Shown here: piece after piece, positions 19,439 to 31,258 of the stretch | How the letters are laid out: each line of letters starts with the position of its first letter | Numbering within the stretch: the first letter of the stretch is position 1 | Assembly (NCBI GenBank): GCA_038141425.1 | Contig: JAYQIC010000001.1 | Location: 620,001 to 684,000, forward strand | DNA: 64,000 nt | Direction of reading: 5' to 3' | Source of the DNA: UBA7985 sp038141425 | GTDB lineage: Bacteria > Pseudomonadota > Alphaproteobacteria > UBA7985 | Made by a program: the position numbers and the translations under genes | Notes under the pieces: model-generated | Databases searched by the model: none | Seen by the model: only the letters and a program-made list of their open reading frames with translations | Told to the model about the DNA's origin: nothing

Positions 19439-20957
19439 TTAGCGGAACCGCAGCTCCAGCCGCCGGTTCATGGCGTAGGCCTCCTGCGTGGCTTCATCGA
19501 CAAGCGGGTGATACTCACCCAGTCCGACTGCAGCCAGCCTTTCCACGGGCACCCCGGCTTCGGCCAGCGCCCGTACTGCAGCCGAAGCGCGGTACGCCGA
19601 CAGCTCCCAGTTCGATGGCCAACGTGCGCCCGTGGGCCGGATATCGGCGTGGCCCTGCACTTCCAGCCGCCAGTCGGCGTCGGCGGGCAGCGTTTCCATG
19701 ATCGACAGGATCTCTGCGGCCAGCTCGTCGAGCAGGCCCTGCCCGGTTTCGCTGATCTCCGCGCTGCCGGTCAGGAAGATGGATTCTGAGCCCGAGAGCA
19801 CAAGGCTGTCGCCGGGCAGCGCCAGACCCTCGACCTCCGGCCGAGCCTGACTGGCGACGGCGGACCAGGCCTGCAAGCCTTGGTTCAGGGCGGTCGCAGC
19901 CGGTGTCGCCTCAGCCGTCGATGGCATGGCACCTGTCCCGGCATCGGCCTCAAGCGCCCCTTCGAGGCGCTCAATTTCTGCCTGCGCAGCGGCCAGATCC
20001 CCGGCCATCTCGCCCACGGCGGCAAAGTCGGTCTGCGCGGCCTCGGCCTGTGACAGCGCCTGATCGAGCAGGCTCTGCAACCGGGCAATCTCCGCCGCGC
20101 TGTCATCGCTGGCCTGCCGCGCCGCGGCCTCGGCGGCGGCGAGATCAGCCTGCAGGGCGACCCGTGCAGCCTCTGCCTGTCGGGCCTCGCCCTCCAGCGC
20201 TGCCTTGCGCGATAGGGCCGCGTTCAGGGCGGTCGTCGTGCGCTCAAGGTCGGCCGCCCGCTTTTCAGCCATGGCTAGCAGCGCAGTAACGCGCGAATCA
20301 TCATGACCCTCAGCAGCCGAGGGGGCGGCGGCATCCTGCTCCAGCCGGGCGAGGGTGGCATCGCGCGCAACCAGCTCAGCCTGCAGCGCTGCGATTTCAT
20401 CGCGCAGGTCGGCTTCGGTGCTGGCCTGCCCCTCCATCCCGGCCTGACAGGCTTCGACCCGCTGATCCAGCCCGGCGATCTGCGTGGTCAGACTTTCCTG
20501 CATGGCCAGCAGGGTATTGGTCTCGGCCTCGCGCTGATCAGCTCGGCCTGAAGTTCATCGGCGCGGCACTGGCCCAGCGCCGTGACCTCAGCCTGCAGCG
20601 TGTCGGCGCGGGCAATCGCGCCATCGCGCTCTGTCTCCAGCGCGCGGTTTGCCAGCGCCATCGCGGTCAGCCGCGCCTGCTCCACCGCCAGCGCTTCGCC
20701 GACGCGGCAGACATCGTGCTTGGTGACGTAGGACCCGCCGACAAAGCGCAGCAGGCGGTTGCTCTGCCCGCTGCATCCAGTCAGCACGCTCTCGGCCGCG
20801 CGGCTCTCCATGCTCACCTCGACCACCTGCGCATCCTGCGCGGGCGCTGTGACCCCAAAGCCAGCCCCAGCGCCATCAGTGGCGCGGCAGCAAGCACGAC
20901 GAGGGATGAGGGGCGGCGGGTGCCATCGTTTCGGGTCAGACGCTGAAAAATGCGCAT
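19439..20957 (-). CDS. OmpA-family peptidoglycan-binding protein with long coiled coil, two frameshifts
   Basis: ATG at 20957 (MRIFQRLTRNDGTRRPSSLV) opens a membrane anchor segment (VVLAAAPLMALGLG). A long Ala/Glu/Gln-rich coiled coil follows, with repeats such as ALETERDGAIARADTLQAEV. The C-terminal OmpA/MotB domain has LEVQGHADIRPTGARWPSNW, ELSAYRASAAVRALAEAG and NRRLELRFR. Frames change near 20855 and 20510. Intended length is about 505 residues. The design (inner-membrane anchor, periplasmic coiled coil, peptidoglycan-binding end) fits an envelope-spanning structural protein. Confidence 0.85.
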
Positions 20958-21477
20958 GCGCTGAAGTTCCTGTGTTCAAAAACCAGCCCAGCATACCCCA
21001 ATTGGGCGCATAAGGCTCATAATCTATCGAGTCGTTACACGCAAAAGTCGTTCCAGACCGACAATTCGGGGCCTGAAATTGATCCTGAAGGGGGCTGCAG
21101 ACCCCAACGGCCCGCCCAAACACCCCTTTCCACATCCCCAAAATCAAGAATTTCTTAAAATTTCCAAACCCAAAGGTGTTTTTTCACTTGATTTTGTATC
21201 GTAACTGCATAATTTAGTAGATGTTATGCGACTTTAAGGTTTGTTGAACTGAAATGAGTTGCATGGCGCCTGGTGCATTGGCGAGCACGATCAGACGTCG
21301 GCTTACCCCTCCCCGACCGTCCTGAGGTCCAACTGCACAAAGGAACTCGAACCCAGCTGCCACGGGCTTCGAGCACCAAGAGCGTCGGCGGTGCCAGTCT
21401 CACCCCCATAACCGGGCACCGTCGGCGTCTCTCTCTCAGAAATCAGATCAATCAGTGTCAGGTGCCCAAAGACGGTC
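20958..21477. other. Intergenic region, AT-rich, no gene recognised
   Basis: 520 bases between the rpe stop and the start of the OmpA-like gene. The left part is AT-rich around 21130-21230 and must contain the promoter of the OmpA-like gene. A GTTCGAG-containing segment near 21340-21360 was examined as a possible tRNA and rejected. Nothing else is supported. Confidence 0.5.
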
Positions 21478-22115
21478 TCAGGCGCGCAGCGCCGCGATTG
21501 CCGTGCCGTAGTCCTCGGCCTTGAAAACACTGGTGCCGGCGACAAGGATCGTCGCCCCGGCATTGATCAGATCGCGGGCATTGCCCTCACCCACACCACC
21601 GTCAATCTCGATATCGATCGACCGGTCGCCGATCATCGACCGCAGCTGTGCGACACGCTCCATCGTTTCAGGAATAAAGCGCTGGCCACCGAAGCCCGGG
21701 TTCACCGACATCAGCACCACCTGATCCACCGAATTCAGCAGCGGCGTGACGGTTTCCAGCGGCGTACCGGGGTTAAGGGCCAGCCCGGCGACCAGACCCA
21801 TGTCTCGGATCACCTGCAGCGCCCGGTGCGGGTGCGGACCAGCCTCGACATGGACCGCGATGCGGTGCGCGCCTGCGTCCCGGAAGGCGTCGAGATAGGG
21901 CTCATAGGGCTGGATCATCAGGTGCACGTCGAGCGGGATCGACGCTGCGCGCGCAATGGCCTCGACCACCGGCAGACCAAAGGACAGGTTGGGCACGAAG
22001 TGCCCGTCCATGATGTCGATGTGGTGCATGTCGGCACCGCCAGCTCGACGGCGCGCACCTCGGCTTCGAGGTTGCCAAAGTCGCAGGCGAGCAGAGAAGG
22101 GGCGATCTGGGTCAT
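21478..22115 (-). CDS. rpe: Ribulose-phosphate 3-epimerase, one frameshift
   Basis: Interconverts ribulose-5-P and xylulose-5-P. ATG at 22115 (MTQIAPSLLACDFGNLEAEV); catalytic blocks HHIDIMDGHFVPNLSFG, VHLMI, VEAG, LMSVNPGFGGQRFI and EIDGGV are all present. The frame breaks near 22037; one more G gives AVELAGADMHHID. Intended length is about 213 residues, normal. Confidence 0.95.
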
Positions 22116-22163
22116 GGTGCGTTCAGCCTTCTGCAGGGATGCCGGAGCCTCCCCCTGTTGTGA

Positions 22164-23456
<1,293 letters not shown>

Positions 23457-23520
23457 GTTCAGTCTTCTCGTTGTTCAATTTCGGTGTGAGTGTTGTGCGG
23501 TTAGCGGAACCGCACCCCGG

Positions 23521-24554
23521 TCAGTCCAGATCCGCGACGATCACCTCGCCCGCCGCCCGGCGGCGCGCAACCTCGACCGCATCGGCGTCGGCTGTGACCC
23601 GGACTTTCTTGGGCCGGGTCGGCGCAGGCAGGGCGCGCAGGATCGTGTCCATATAGAGCGTGAAGCCCGCCGCCTGCTCGTCGCCGGCGGGATAGAGACC
23701 GCCCCGGCCCAGTTCGCCCCGGATCCCCTTGGCGTAGAGCGCGAACGACAGCCCGGTGTGGTAGTCAAAGCCGCGCAGCTCGGCCGGATCGAGCAGGATC
23801 TCGGCCTTGGGGTGGCGGTCCTGCATGGCCCCGGCAACGGTGCGCACGCCATTGGCGGCGGCGGCGGCCATCTGTGCCGAGGTGCCTGCGGCGGCCAGCG
23901 CCTCGATCGCGGCGTCCCACGGGCCAAAGGCACCGATCAGGGCTGCAACCTGCTCACCCGCCTGCCCGGCGTCACCGGCCAGTGCTGCGTTGCGTTCGCT
24001 CAGCGCCCGGATCAGCGCGCTGTCGCCGCCTGCTGCCTCGCGCGCCAGATGCGGCAGGGTCAGATCCAGCGTGATGTCCTCGACCCCGATCGTCCCCAGC
24101 GCGGTCAGGCACAGGTCGGCAATCTCCACCAGCGCCCGGGTTTCAGCACCCTGCGGCACGCCGATCAGCTCGACCCCGGCCTGCGTGAACTGTCGCTCCG
24201 GGCGCAGCTGCGAGCCCTTGGCGCGCAGGACCTGCCCACCATAGGACAGGCGCAGGGGGCGGGGTTCGTCCTTCAGCCGGGTCTGGGCGATGCGCACCAC
24301 CTGCCCGGTCTTGTCCGAGCGCAGGATCAGCAGGCCCTCGGCCTGCGGGTCAGCGAGCTTAAAGCCCTTGCGCAGGGCATCGGGGCGAAGGCGGTGAGGG
24401 TGTCTTCGTATTCCAGCAAGGGCGGCTTGACCCGATCGTAGCCGAAGCTGCGCGCTGTACCGAGGATGAGGCTGAGCGCTTCCGCCTCGGCTTCGGCCCA
24501 GGGCGGCAGCTGGTCTTCGAGGCCAGCGGGGAGCAAGGATGGAGCGTCGCCCAT
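23521..24554 (-). CDS. hisZ: ATP phosphoribosyltransferase regulatory subunit, one frameshift
   Basis: HisRS-like paralogue that activates short-form HisG in histidine synthesis. Starts at ATG 24554 (MGDAPSLLPAGLEDQLPPWA), with RSFGYDRVKPPLLEYEDTL, LILRSDKTGQVVRIAQTRL and the C-terminal GFDYHTGLSFALYAKG. It lacks a tRNA anticodon domain. The frame breaks near 24378, where one more C gives TAFAPDALRKGFKLADP. Intended length is about 344 residues. Confidence 0.9.
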
Positions 24555-24666
24555 GGCGGCAGCCCTCTGCGCTGTTTATTACGGCGAAGATACAGCACGC
24601 CGGACCGGGTCAGCACAACCCGGCCAGCCTAGAGGCTGCCTTGCACCAACGCGCGCGGCAGCCAGC

Positions 24667-25400
24667 TCAGGCGCCTGCCGGTTCCCAGTGGATGTTGATG
24701 CGGCGGTTCTGCCGCCCCTTTTCTCGATCTTGCCGACCCGGACCCGACCGATTTCACCGGTGTTGGCGACGTGGGTGCCGCCGCAGGGCTGGAAATCGAC
24801 GCTGTCGCCTTCCGCCCCGATCCGCACCACGCGGATCAGGCCGCTGGCATCCCGGGGCGGGGCCACGGACATGGTCCGCACCAGCTCAGGCCGGGCGTCG
24901 AGTTCCTCGGCGGTGATCGTCGAGGCGCTCACGGCATGGGCTCCGGCGATCAGGGTATTGAGGCGCTGTTCCAGCGCTTCCTTGTCCGGGCTTTCTTCCA
25001 GATCAAAGTCCAGCCGTGACTTCTCGGCCCCGATCGAACCACCGGTGACGCCGGCATCGACGCTGGCGCAGAGCAAATGCAGGCTGGTGTGCATGGCCAT
25101 GTGCGCAAAGCGGCGGTCCCAGTCGAGCACCGCCTCGACGCTGTCCCCCACGCTCAGTCCGTCGATCGGCCCTTCGGCGGGCAGCAGAACCAGCGCCTCG
25201 CCCTCGCCCTTGATGCAGGTGCCGATGGCGGCCTCTGCGCCGCTGGCGAGCCGCAGCCAACCGCTGTCGCCGGGCTGTCCCCCACCGGTGGCGTAGAACA
25301 CCGACTGGTCGAGCACGACCCCGCCCTCGGCGGTGATCGCCTCCACACGGGCGCTGCAGGAACGCTGATAGGCGTCTTCGAGGAACAGTTTACGGGTCAT
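24667..25400 (-). CDS. Alanyl-tRNA editing protein AlaX-like, C-terminal frameshift
   Basis: Stand-alone AlaRS editing homologue that hydrolyses mischarged tRNA-Ala. Start ATG 25400 (MTRKLFLEDAYQRSCSARVE). N-terminal tRNA synthetase class II/AlaRS-like barrel with FYATGGGQPGDSGWL; zinc-site pair HTSLHLL and CGGTHVANTGEIG. Near 24723 the frame shifts; with one extra A the protein ends KKGRQNRRINIHWEPAGA at 24667, the expected family tail. It is 44 bases upstream of nothing on its own strand side but follows thiD. Confidence 0.88.
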
Positions 25401-25443
25401 CTCGGCTTTCCTTGTGGTTGGTTGGGCATCTGATCGAACGGCG

Positions 25444-26286
25444 TCAAACCGAAGTTTCGTCCGCAACCTCGGCCGCGAACCAGTCCTCGGCCGCGGCGCC
25501 CAGCGGGTGGGCGTGGTTGATGGGGCCATGCCCGCCGCCGAAGCCCGGGGCGCTGGCGATAGCCCGGTCGACATAGGCCACGGCGCGCTCCACGGCGCGC
25601 TGCAGGGTCATGTGCTGCGCCAGCCCCGCGGCGATGGCGCTGGCCAGCGTGCAGCCCGTGCCATGGGTGTGGGGGGTCTCGCGCCGCGCCCGGCCCAGAC
25701 CGATGGCGCTGGCACCCTCAGCCGTCACCAGCAGGTCGGTCATCGCCGCCCCGGGCAGGTGCCCGCCCTTCATCAGCACCGCCTGCGGCCCCAGCGCCAG
25801 CAGGGCCTCCCCGACCCGGCGCAGATCGGCAGCCGTCTCGATACTCATCCCGGTCAGCGCTTCGGCCTCAGGGACATTGGGGGTCAGCACCGATGCGCGC
25901 GGCAGCAGCAGTTCGGTCAGTGCGGCCTGCGCCTCGGGCTGGAGCAGGGCTGCGCCGCCCTTAGCCCGCATTACCGGGTCAACGACCAGCGGTGCGTCGG
26001 TCTGCGCCAGTGCCGCTACCACGGTTTCGATCACCGCCGGGCTGTGCAGCATGCCGGTTTTGACCGCATCGGCACCCAGATCGCTCAGAACAACGTCGAT
26101 CTGCTGGGTGATGAAAGCCTCCGGCACGGCGTGGATGCCGTGCACCCCGCGCGTGTTCTGCGCCGTCAGGGCGGTCAGCGCGGTCATGGCGAAGCCGCCC
26201 AGCGCCGTTACCGTCTTGATGTCTGCCTGTATCCCGGCGCCGCCGCCGGAATCCGATCCGGCAACGATGAGAACCCGGCCCTTCAT
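25444..26286 (-). CDS. thiD: Hydroxymethylpyrimidine/phosphomethylpyrimidine kinase
   Basis: 280 residues, intact. Phosphorylates HMP and HMP-P for thiamine synthesis. Family motifs IVAGSDSGGGAGIQADIKTV, QNTRGV, VLTPNVPEAEALTG and HGTGCTLASAIAAGLA are present, including the anion-hole GTGC. It lies between glmM and alaX on the same strand. Confidence 0.95.
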   Translation of the reverse strand: MKGRVLIVAGSDSGGGAGIQADIKTVTALGGFAMTALTALTAQNTRGVHGIHAVPEAFITQQIDVVLSDLGADAVKTGMLHSPAVIETVVAALAQTDAPLVVDPVMRAKGGAALLQPEAQAALTELLLPRASVLTPNVPEAEALTGMSIETAADLRRVGEALLALGPQAVLMKGGHLPGAAMTDLLVTAEGASAIGLGRARRETPHTHGTGCTLASAIAAGLAQHMTLQRAVERAVAYVDRAIASAPGFGGGHGPINHAHPLGAAAEDWFAAEVADETSV

Positions 26287-26322
26287 GCCCCTGCCCCCTC
26301 AGTTATTGGGTGTTGTCCAGCC

Positions 26323-27681
26323 TCAGCCCGCCTGCGCCTGCACTGCCTCGCAGATGCGGTCGACCACAGCCTCGACCTGCGCGGCGTCATCGCCCTCGGC
26401 CATGACGCGGATCAGCGGTTCAGTGCCCGACTTGCGGATGACCAGCCGGCCGGCCTCGCCGAATTCCTGCTCCGCCGTCGCGATCAGCGCCTGCACCGGT
26501 CCGGCGTCGAGCGGGTTCGCGCCCTTGAAGCGGACGTTCTTGAGCACCTGCGGCACGGGGGTGACGAGGTTGAGCACCTCGCTCGCCCGGCGCTGCTGAC
26601 GGACCATGACGGCCAGCACCTGCAGCGCTGCGACCATGCCGTCGCCGGTGGTGGCGTAGTCGGACAGGATCATGTGCCCGGACTGCTCTCCGCCGAAGTT
26701 CCAGCCCAGATCACGCATGCGCTCGAGCACGAAGCGGTCGCCGACCCGGGTCCGCTCCATCCGCATATCGTGGGACTGCAGGAAGCGTTCGAGCCCGAGG
26801 TTGGACATGACCGTGGTCACCAACCCCTCCCGCGCAGGCGCCCGGACTGCTGCATGTTGAGCGCAATCAGCGCCATGATCTGATCGCCGTCGATGACCCG
26901 GCCGCGCTCGTCGACAATGATCAGCCGGTCGGCGTCACCATCCAGCGCCAGCCCGATGTCAGCGCCGACCTCGGCCACCTTCTGGCGCAGGGTCTCTGGC
27001 GCTGTAGCGCCGCAATCGCGGTTGATGTTCAGGCCATCGGGCTCGACCCCCAGCTCGATAACGTCGGCGCCGAGTTCGTAGAGCATGCGCGGCGCAATCC
27101 GGTAAGCCGCGCCGTGGGCGCAGTCGACGGCCACCCGCAGGCCGTCCAGCCGCAGGTCGTCGGGGAAGGACGCCTTGACCAGCTCCATGTAGCGCCCCGC
27201 AGCCCCATCCAGCCGCCGCACGCGGCCAAGCTTGTCCGGCTCGGCGAGCGCGAATTCCGGGCCGTCGTCGGCCATGCGCGCGACGCTGGTTTCGATCTGT
27301 GCTTCGACCGCATCGCTGAGCTTGTAGCCCTGCGGGCCAAACAGCTTGATGCCGTTGTCGTGGTAAGGGATTGTGCGAGGCCGAGAGCATAACGCCCAGA
27401 TCGGCACGCATCGACCGGGTCAGCGCCGCCACCGCCGGTGTTGGCATCGGCCCGAGCAGCAGCACGTCCCAGCCTGCGCTGGTGAACCCGGACACCATCG
27501 CCGGTTCCATCTGATAGCCCGACAGCCGCGTGTCCTTGGCGATCAGCACCGTGGGTCGGTGCTTCAGCCCCTCGCGGAAGACGTGCCCGGCGGCGACCGC
27601 CACATCCATGGCGATCCGGCTGGTCATGGGGTGCGCGTTGACCGTGCCACGGATACCGTCTGTGCCAAACAGTTTAGACAT
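26323..27681 (-). CDS. glmM: Phosphoglucosamine mutase, two frameshifts
   Basis: Converts glucosamine-6-P to glucosamine-1-P for peptidoglycan and LPS. Start ATG 27681 (MSKLFGTDGIRGTVNAHPMT). Active phosphoserine loop LGVMLSASHNP, metal loop ALDGDADRLIIVDE, sugar-specificity loop GGEQSGHMI and phosphate loop VIRKSGTEPLIRVMAEG. Frames change near 27375 (SASHNP to YHDNGIKLFG) and near 26825. Intended length is about 452 residues, normal. The gene is essential in most bacteria, so the breaks are suspect. Confidence 0.94.
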
Positions 27682-27751
27682 TTATTCGATCCCGTTGTTC
27701 GATCCTGTCGTTGCGTTCGCCTGCGTCCTCGCGATGGCGAACTGGCGCACC

Positions 27752-28520
27752 TCAAAACGCGTCCTTGCCCGCACGAATGAAGGCAAAGAAGTCAACCGCG
27801 TCGCGGTCCTTGAAGCCGTGAATTTGGGCGAAATCCGGGTCTTCAGCCCGCAAAAACGGATTAATTTTCTTCTCCAGCCCTAGGTTTGCCGGGATCGTCG
27901 GCACGCCTTCGGAACGGAGCATCGCCACCAGACCTGCGTAGCGCTGCAGTTCGGCGTTCTGGCCGTCGATGGACAGGGCGAAGGCGACGTTGCTCGCCGT
28001 GTACTCGTGCCCGCAATAGACGCGGGTTTCATCGGGCAGGTCGCGCAAGCGGCGCAGACCCGGCCACATATCGACCGCCGTGCCTTCGAACAGCCGACCG
28101 CAGCCGACGCTGAACAGGGCGTCACCCGCGAACAGCGCGCCTTCATTCCGGGCATGGAAGGTGATGTGACCCGCCGTATGGCCATAGACCCCGATCACGG
28201 CCAGACGTTCGTCACCAAATTCGACCACGTCACCGTCAGCGACGCTCTGGTCGAGGCCGGGGATGGGCTGGCTGTCACCGCCGGGGCCGATGACGGTTGC
28301 GCCGGTGGCTGCCTTGATGGTGGCGACCGCCGCCCACGTGGTCACCGTGGTGGTGGGTGATCAGGATGGTATCGATGTCCCAGCCCTTCTCTTCCGCCGC
28401 TGCGAGCACCGGCGCTGCCTCACCGGGGTCCACGCAGGCTACCCGCCCCGAGGCCTCGTCCCGCACCAGATAGACGTAGTTGTCGGAGAGGATCGGGACG
28501 ATTTCGATCTGAAGAGTCAT
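27752..28520 (-). CDS. gloB: Hydroxyacylglutathione hydrolase (glyoxalase II), one frameshift
   Basis: Hydrolyses S-lactoylglutathione. Start ATG 28520 (MTLQIEIVPILSDNYVYLVR). The metallo-beta-lactamase metal motif TILITHHHGDHVGG is followed by HTAGHITF, FAGDALFSVGCGRLFEG and the glyoxalase II mark YCGHEYTASNVAFAL. One base appears extra near 28350. Intended length is about 256 residues. It is divergent from the methyltransferase gene. Confidence 0.93.
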
Positions 28521-28608
28521 GGACGCAGGCCTGTTTGAGGTTTCGACGGCGAGGGGTTTGTGTTCATCTACACCCTATAGCACGCCCTGCCAGACAGTCA
28601 TCGCCACC

Positions 28609-29367
28609 ATGAACATAACCGCCGAGAACCTGCTGGATTTTTACGCCACGCCGCTGGGGCAGCGTGCGGGCGAAGCGCTGGGGCAGCGCATCCGGACGTG
28701 GTGGCCGGACCTGAGCGGTTTGCGCCTTCTGACCAGCGGCTATGGCCTGCCGCTCGATGCAGCGCTGATGGCCGGAACGCCGCTGTCGCTCGCCCACGTG
28801 GTCCCGGCGCGACTGGCGGCGGTCACCGGCTCGGCACTGTTCCCGCAGACCGGGCGGGCGCTGGTTACCGACGATACCCTGCTGCCACTGGACAGCGACC
28901 TGATCGACCGGGCGATCCTGATCCACCGGCTCGAACACGCCCAGCGGCAGGACCGGACCTTCCGCGAGGTCTGGCGGGTTCTGCGCCCCGGCGGGCGGCT
29001 GATCGTCGTCGTGCCGTCGGCCTTCGGGCTGTGGGCGCGGATGCCCGCCAACCCCTTCGGCCGGGGCAAGGCCTTTACCGGACTGGCGCTGGCCGCTGTC
29101 CTGAACGAACAGCTGTTTAGCCTGGAACGCATGCGAAACGGTCTTTTCTTCCCGCCGCTTTCGGCGTTGAAATGGGCGAGGCTGCCCACCGGCGGCGTGC
29201 TGATCGCCGAAGCACAGAAATTCGCCGGGCCAGCGCAGCTTTTACAGCCGGGCAAGGCTGCGCTAAACCACCGGCGCAGCGCCGCCCCCGTCAACAAGGT
29301 GCTGGACCAGGAGACCCGCCGCCGTGACCACCGAGGAAAACCGGAAGAAGCAGACCGAAGCCGCTGA
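28609..29367 (+). CDS. Class I SAM-dependent methyltransferase-like protein
   Basis: Start chosen at ATG 28609 (MNITAENLLDFYATPLGQRA); an earlier in-frame start at 28519 overlaps gloB's start. The protein has a Rossmann-like methyltransferase layout, with SGYGLPLDAALMAGTP in place of a strict motif I and VLRPGGRLIVVVPSAFGLWA as the post-motif strand, typical of family 11. Substrate unknown. The C-terminus overlaps the chorismate mutase start by 44 bases; a small frame change would instead end it at TGA 29325-29327, in a GTGA overlap, which seems more natural. Confidence 0.75.
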   Translation: MNITAENLLDFYATPLGQRAGEALGQRIRTWWPDLSGLRLLTSGYGLPLDAALMAGTPLSLAHVVPARLAAVTGSALFPQTGRALVTDDTLLPLDSDLIDRAILIHRLEHAQRQDRTFREVWRVLRPGGRLIVVVPSAFGLWARMPANPFGRGKAFTGLALAAVLNEQLFSLERMRNGLFFPPLSALKWARLPTGGVLIAEAQKFAGPAQLLQPGKAALNHRRSAAPVNKVLDQETRRRDHRGKPEEADRSR

Positions 29368-30109
29368 GCTCGATACCCTGCGCGCTGAAATCGACCGCCT
29401 CGACCAGGAACTGGTGGAGCGCATCCACGCGCGCTCCAAGGTTGCCATGGCCATCGGCGAGGTCAAAAAACGCTATTCCGACAGCCCCGTGTTCCTGCGT
29501 CCCGGTCGGGAAGCGTCCATGCTGCGCCGGGCGGCGGAAAAGCACGGTGACCACCCTTTCCCGGCCAGCTCTCTGCTGCGGATCTGGCGCGAGATTATCC
29601 CGGCGGTGACATCGCTCGAAGGCAACCTTTTGCTCGCCATCGAAGAAGACGAAGCCGCCGTCGCCCGCGAACACGCGCAGGTCCACTACGCCGTATCGCT
29701 CGAACGCCAGCACTTCCCCGATCGCGATGCCGTCGCCGCGGCTGTGCTGAGTGGTGAATTCACCCTCGGCATCATCCGCGCGGACATCAACGACCCGGCG
29801 TGGTGGCAGCGCGTCACCGCCCCCGACGCGTCCGGACGACGCCTGCACGTGATCCTGCAGCTGCCGTTCATCGACGGCCCGGTCGGCGGCATCCCACGCG
29901 ACAAGGCCTGGGTGCTCGCCGCCTTTGAGCCCGAGACCTCTGGCGCCGATATCAGCCGCGTCCTCGTGACCACTGACGCCGGGCTGGAAATCCATGAGAT
30001 TAGCGGTGACGGCAGCGCCGTGCCGGGTTGGGCCGAAGCACAGGGTTACGCGCCCGAGCAGGTCCATCTCCTTGGCTTCTATCCCGAAGCGGTGCAACTG
30101 AAGGCCTGA
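29324..30109 (+). CDS. Chorismate mutase (AroQ type) with C-terminal extension
   Basis: 261 residues from a GTG at 29324. Residues about 15-100 form the AroQ helical domain (LDTLRAEIDRLDQELVERIH, RPGREASMLRRA). The remaining 160 residues (RHFPDRD-type region, LGIIRADINDPAWWQRV, HVILQLPFIDGP) are a second domain I do not recognise; its position would suit a prephenate-dehydratase-like or regulatory module, but no TRF motif is seen. Together with hisC and tyrC downstream it forms a phenylalanine/tyrosine synthesis run. Confidence 0.88.
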   Translation: MTTEENRKKQTEAAELDTLRAEIDRLDQELVERIHARSKVAMAIGEVKKRYSDSPVFLRPGREASMLRRAAEKHGDHPFPASSLLRIWREIIPAVTSLEGNLLLAIEEDEAAVAREHAQVHYAVSLERQHFPDRDAVAAAVLSGEFTLGIIRADINDPAWWQRVTAPDASGRRLHVILQLPFIDGPVGGIPRDKAWVLAAFEPETSGADISRVLVTTDAGLEIHEISGDGSAVPGWAEAQGYAPEQVHLLGFYPEAVQLKA

Positions 30110-30153
30110 GCCTTCGTGGCCGCAGCCGCGGCACCAATCTGAAAGTTTCCGCC

Positions 30154-31258
30154 ATGTCCTCTGATTTCGACATCAAAGACAGCATCATGAAGATCCACCC
30201 CTACACCCCGGGGGAGAGCAAGATCGACACGAGCTTTCCGCTGCGGCAGCTGGCGGCAAACGAAGCGCCCCTGGGCCCCTCGCCCAAGGCGGTCGAAGCG
30301 GCGCAGGACTCCCTTGTTACTGCAAACCGTTACCCCGATGGCGGCGCCATGGCGCTGCGGGCCAAAATCAGCGAGCGCTTCGGCTTTCCGGCTGAAAACC
30401 TGATTTGCGGTGCAGGCTCCGACGAGCTGATTTCGCTGATCTGTGCTGCCTTCGCCGATGACGGCGCCGAAGTGCTGTACTCCCAGCACGGCTTCCTGAT
30501 GTACAAAATCTCGGCCCTCGCGGCGGGTGCGACCCCGGTGGCTGCACCGGAAACCGACCTGCGCATGGACGTTGACAACATGATCGCCGCCCTGACCGAC
30601 CGCACCCGCGTGGTCTTCGTCGCCAACCCCAACAACCCGACCGGGTCGTACTCGACCGGTGAAGAGCTGGCGCGGCTGCACGCTGCCCTGCCGCCCTCGA
30701 CCCTGCTGGTGATCGATGCGGCCTACTCCGAGTACGTCGACGCGGACGACTATTCGGACGGCTCCGACCTCGTCGCGGCCCACAGCAACGTGATGATGAC
30801 CCGCACGTTCTCCAAGCTGTTCGGCCTCGCGGCGCTGCGCATCGGCTGGGGCTATGCTTCGGAAGAAGTGATTGCCATCCTCAACCGGGTCCGTGGCCCT
30901 TTCAACGTTTCGGTTCCGGCACAGGCCGCCGCGACTGCAGCGCTGGATGACTGGGACTGGGCGATGAACGCCAAGGAACTCAACAACCGCCTGCTGCCCG
31001 TGGTGATCCAGCGGATCCGGGGCATGGGGCTACAGGTCTACGACTCGGTTGGTAACTTTGTGCTGATCGATTTTGGCAGCGCCGAGCGCAGCACAGCCGC
31101 CGACGCCTACCTGCGATCACAAGGGGTCATCGGCCGCAGCGTCGCCGCATACGGGCTGGCCAGCTGCCTGCGGATGACCATCGGCACGGAAGCCGGACAT
31201 GGACTTCATCTTCGGTGCGCTGGAGCGCTTTATCGACAGCGAAGGCGCGGGCGCATGA
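30154..31258 (+). CDS. hisC: Histidinol-phosphate / aromatic aminotransferase, one frameshift
   Basis: PLP aminotransferase fold type I. Start ATG 30154. NRYPDGGAMALRAKISERFG, LICGAGSDELISLI, ANPNNPTGSYST and the PLP-lysine block TFSKLFGLAALRIGW are present. The context (chorismate mutase, tyrC) suggests it also acts on prephenate or aromatic keto acids, as many alphaproteobacterial HisC proteins do. Near 31195 one G is extra; corrected, the protein ends DMDFIFGALERFIDSEGAGA at 31258, overlapping tyrC by ATGA. Intended length about 368. Confidence 0.92.

Noticed and set aside
21330..21440. tRNA-like GGGTTCGAGTTCC segment on the minus strand
   Set aside because: The T-arm stem does not pair (CTGGG against TCCTT) and no acceptor or anticodon arm can be drawn.
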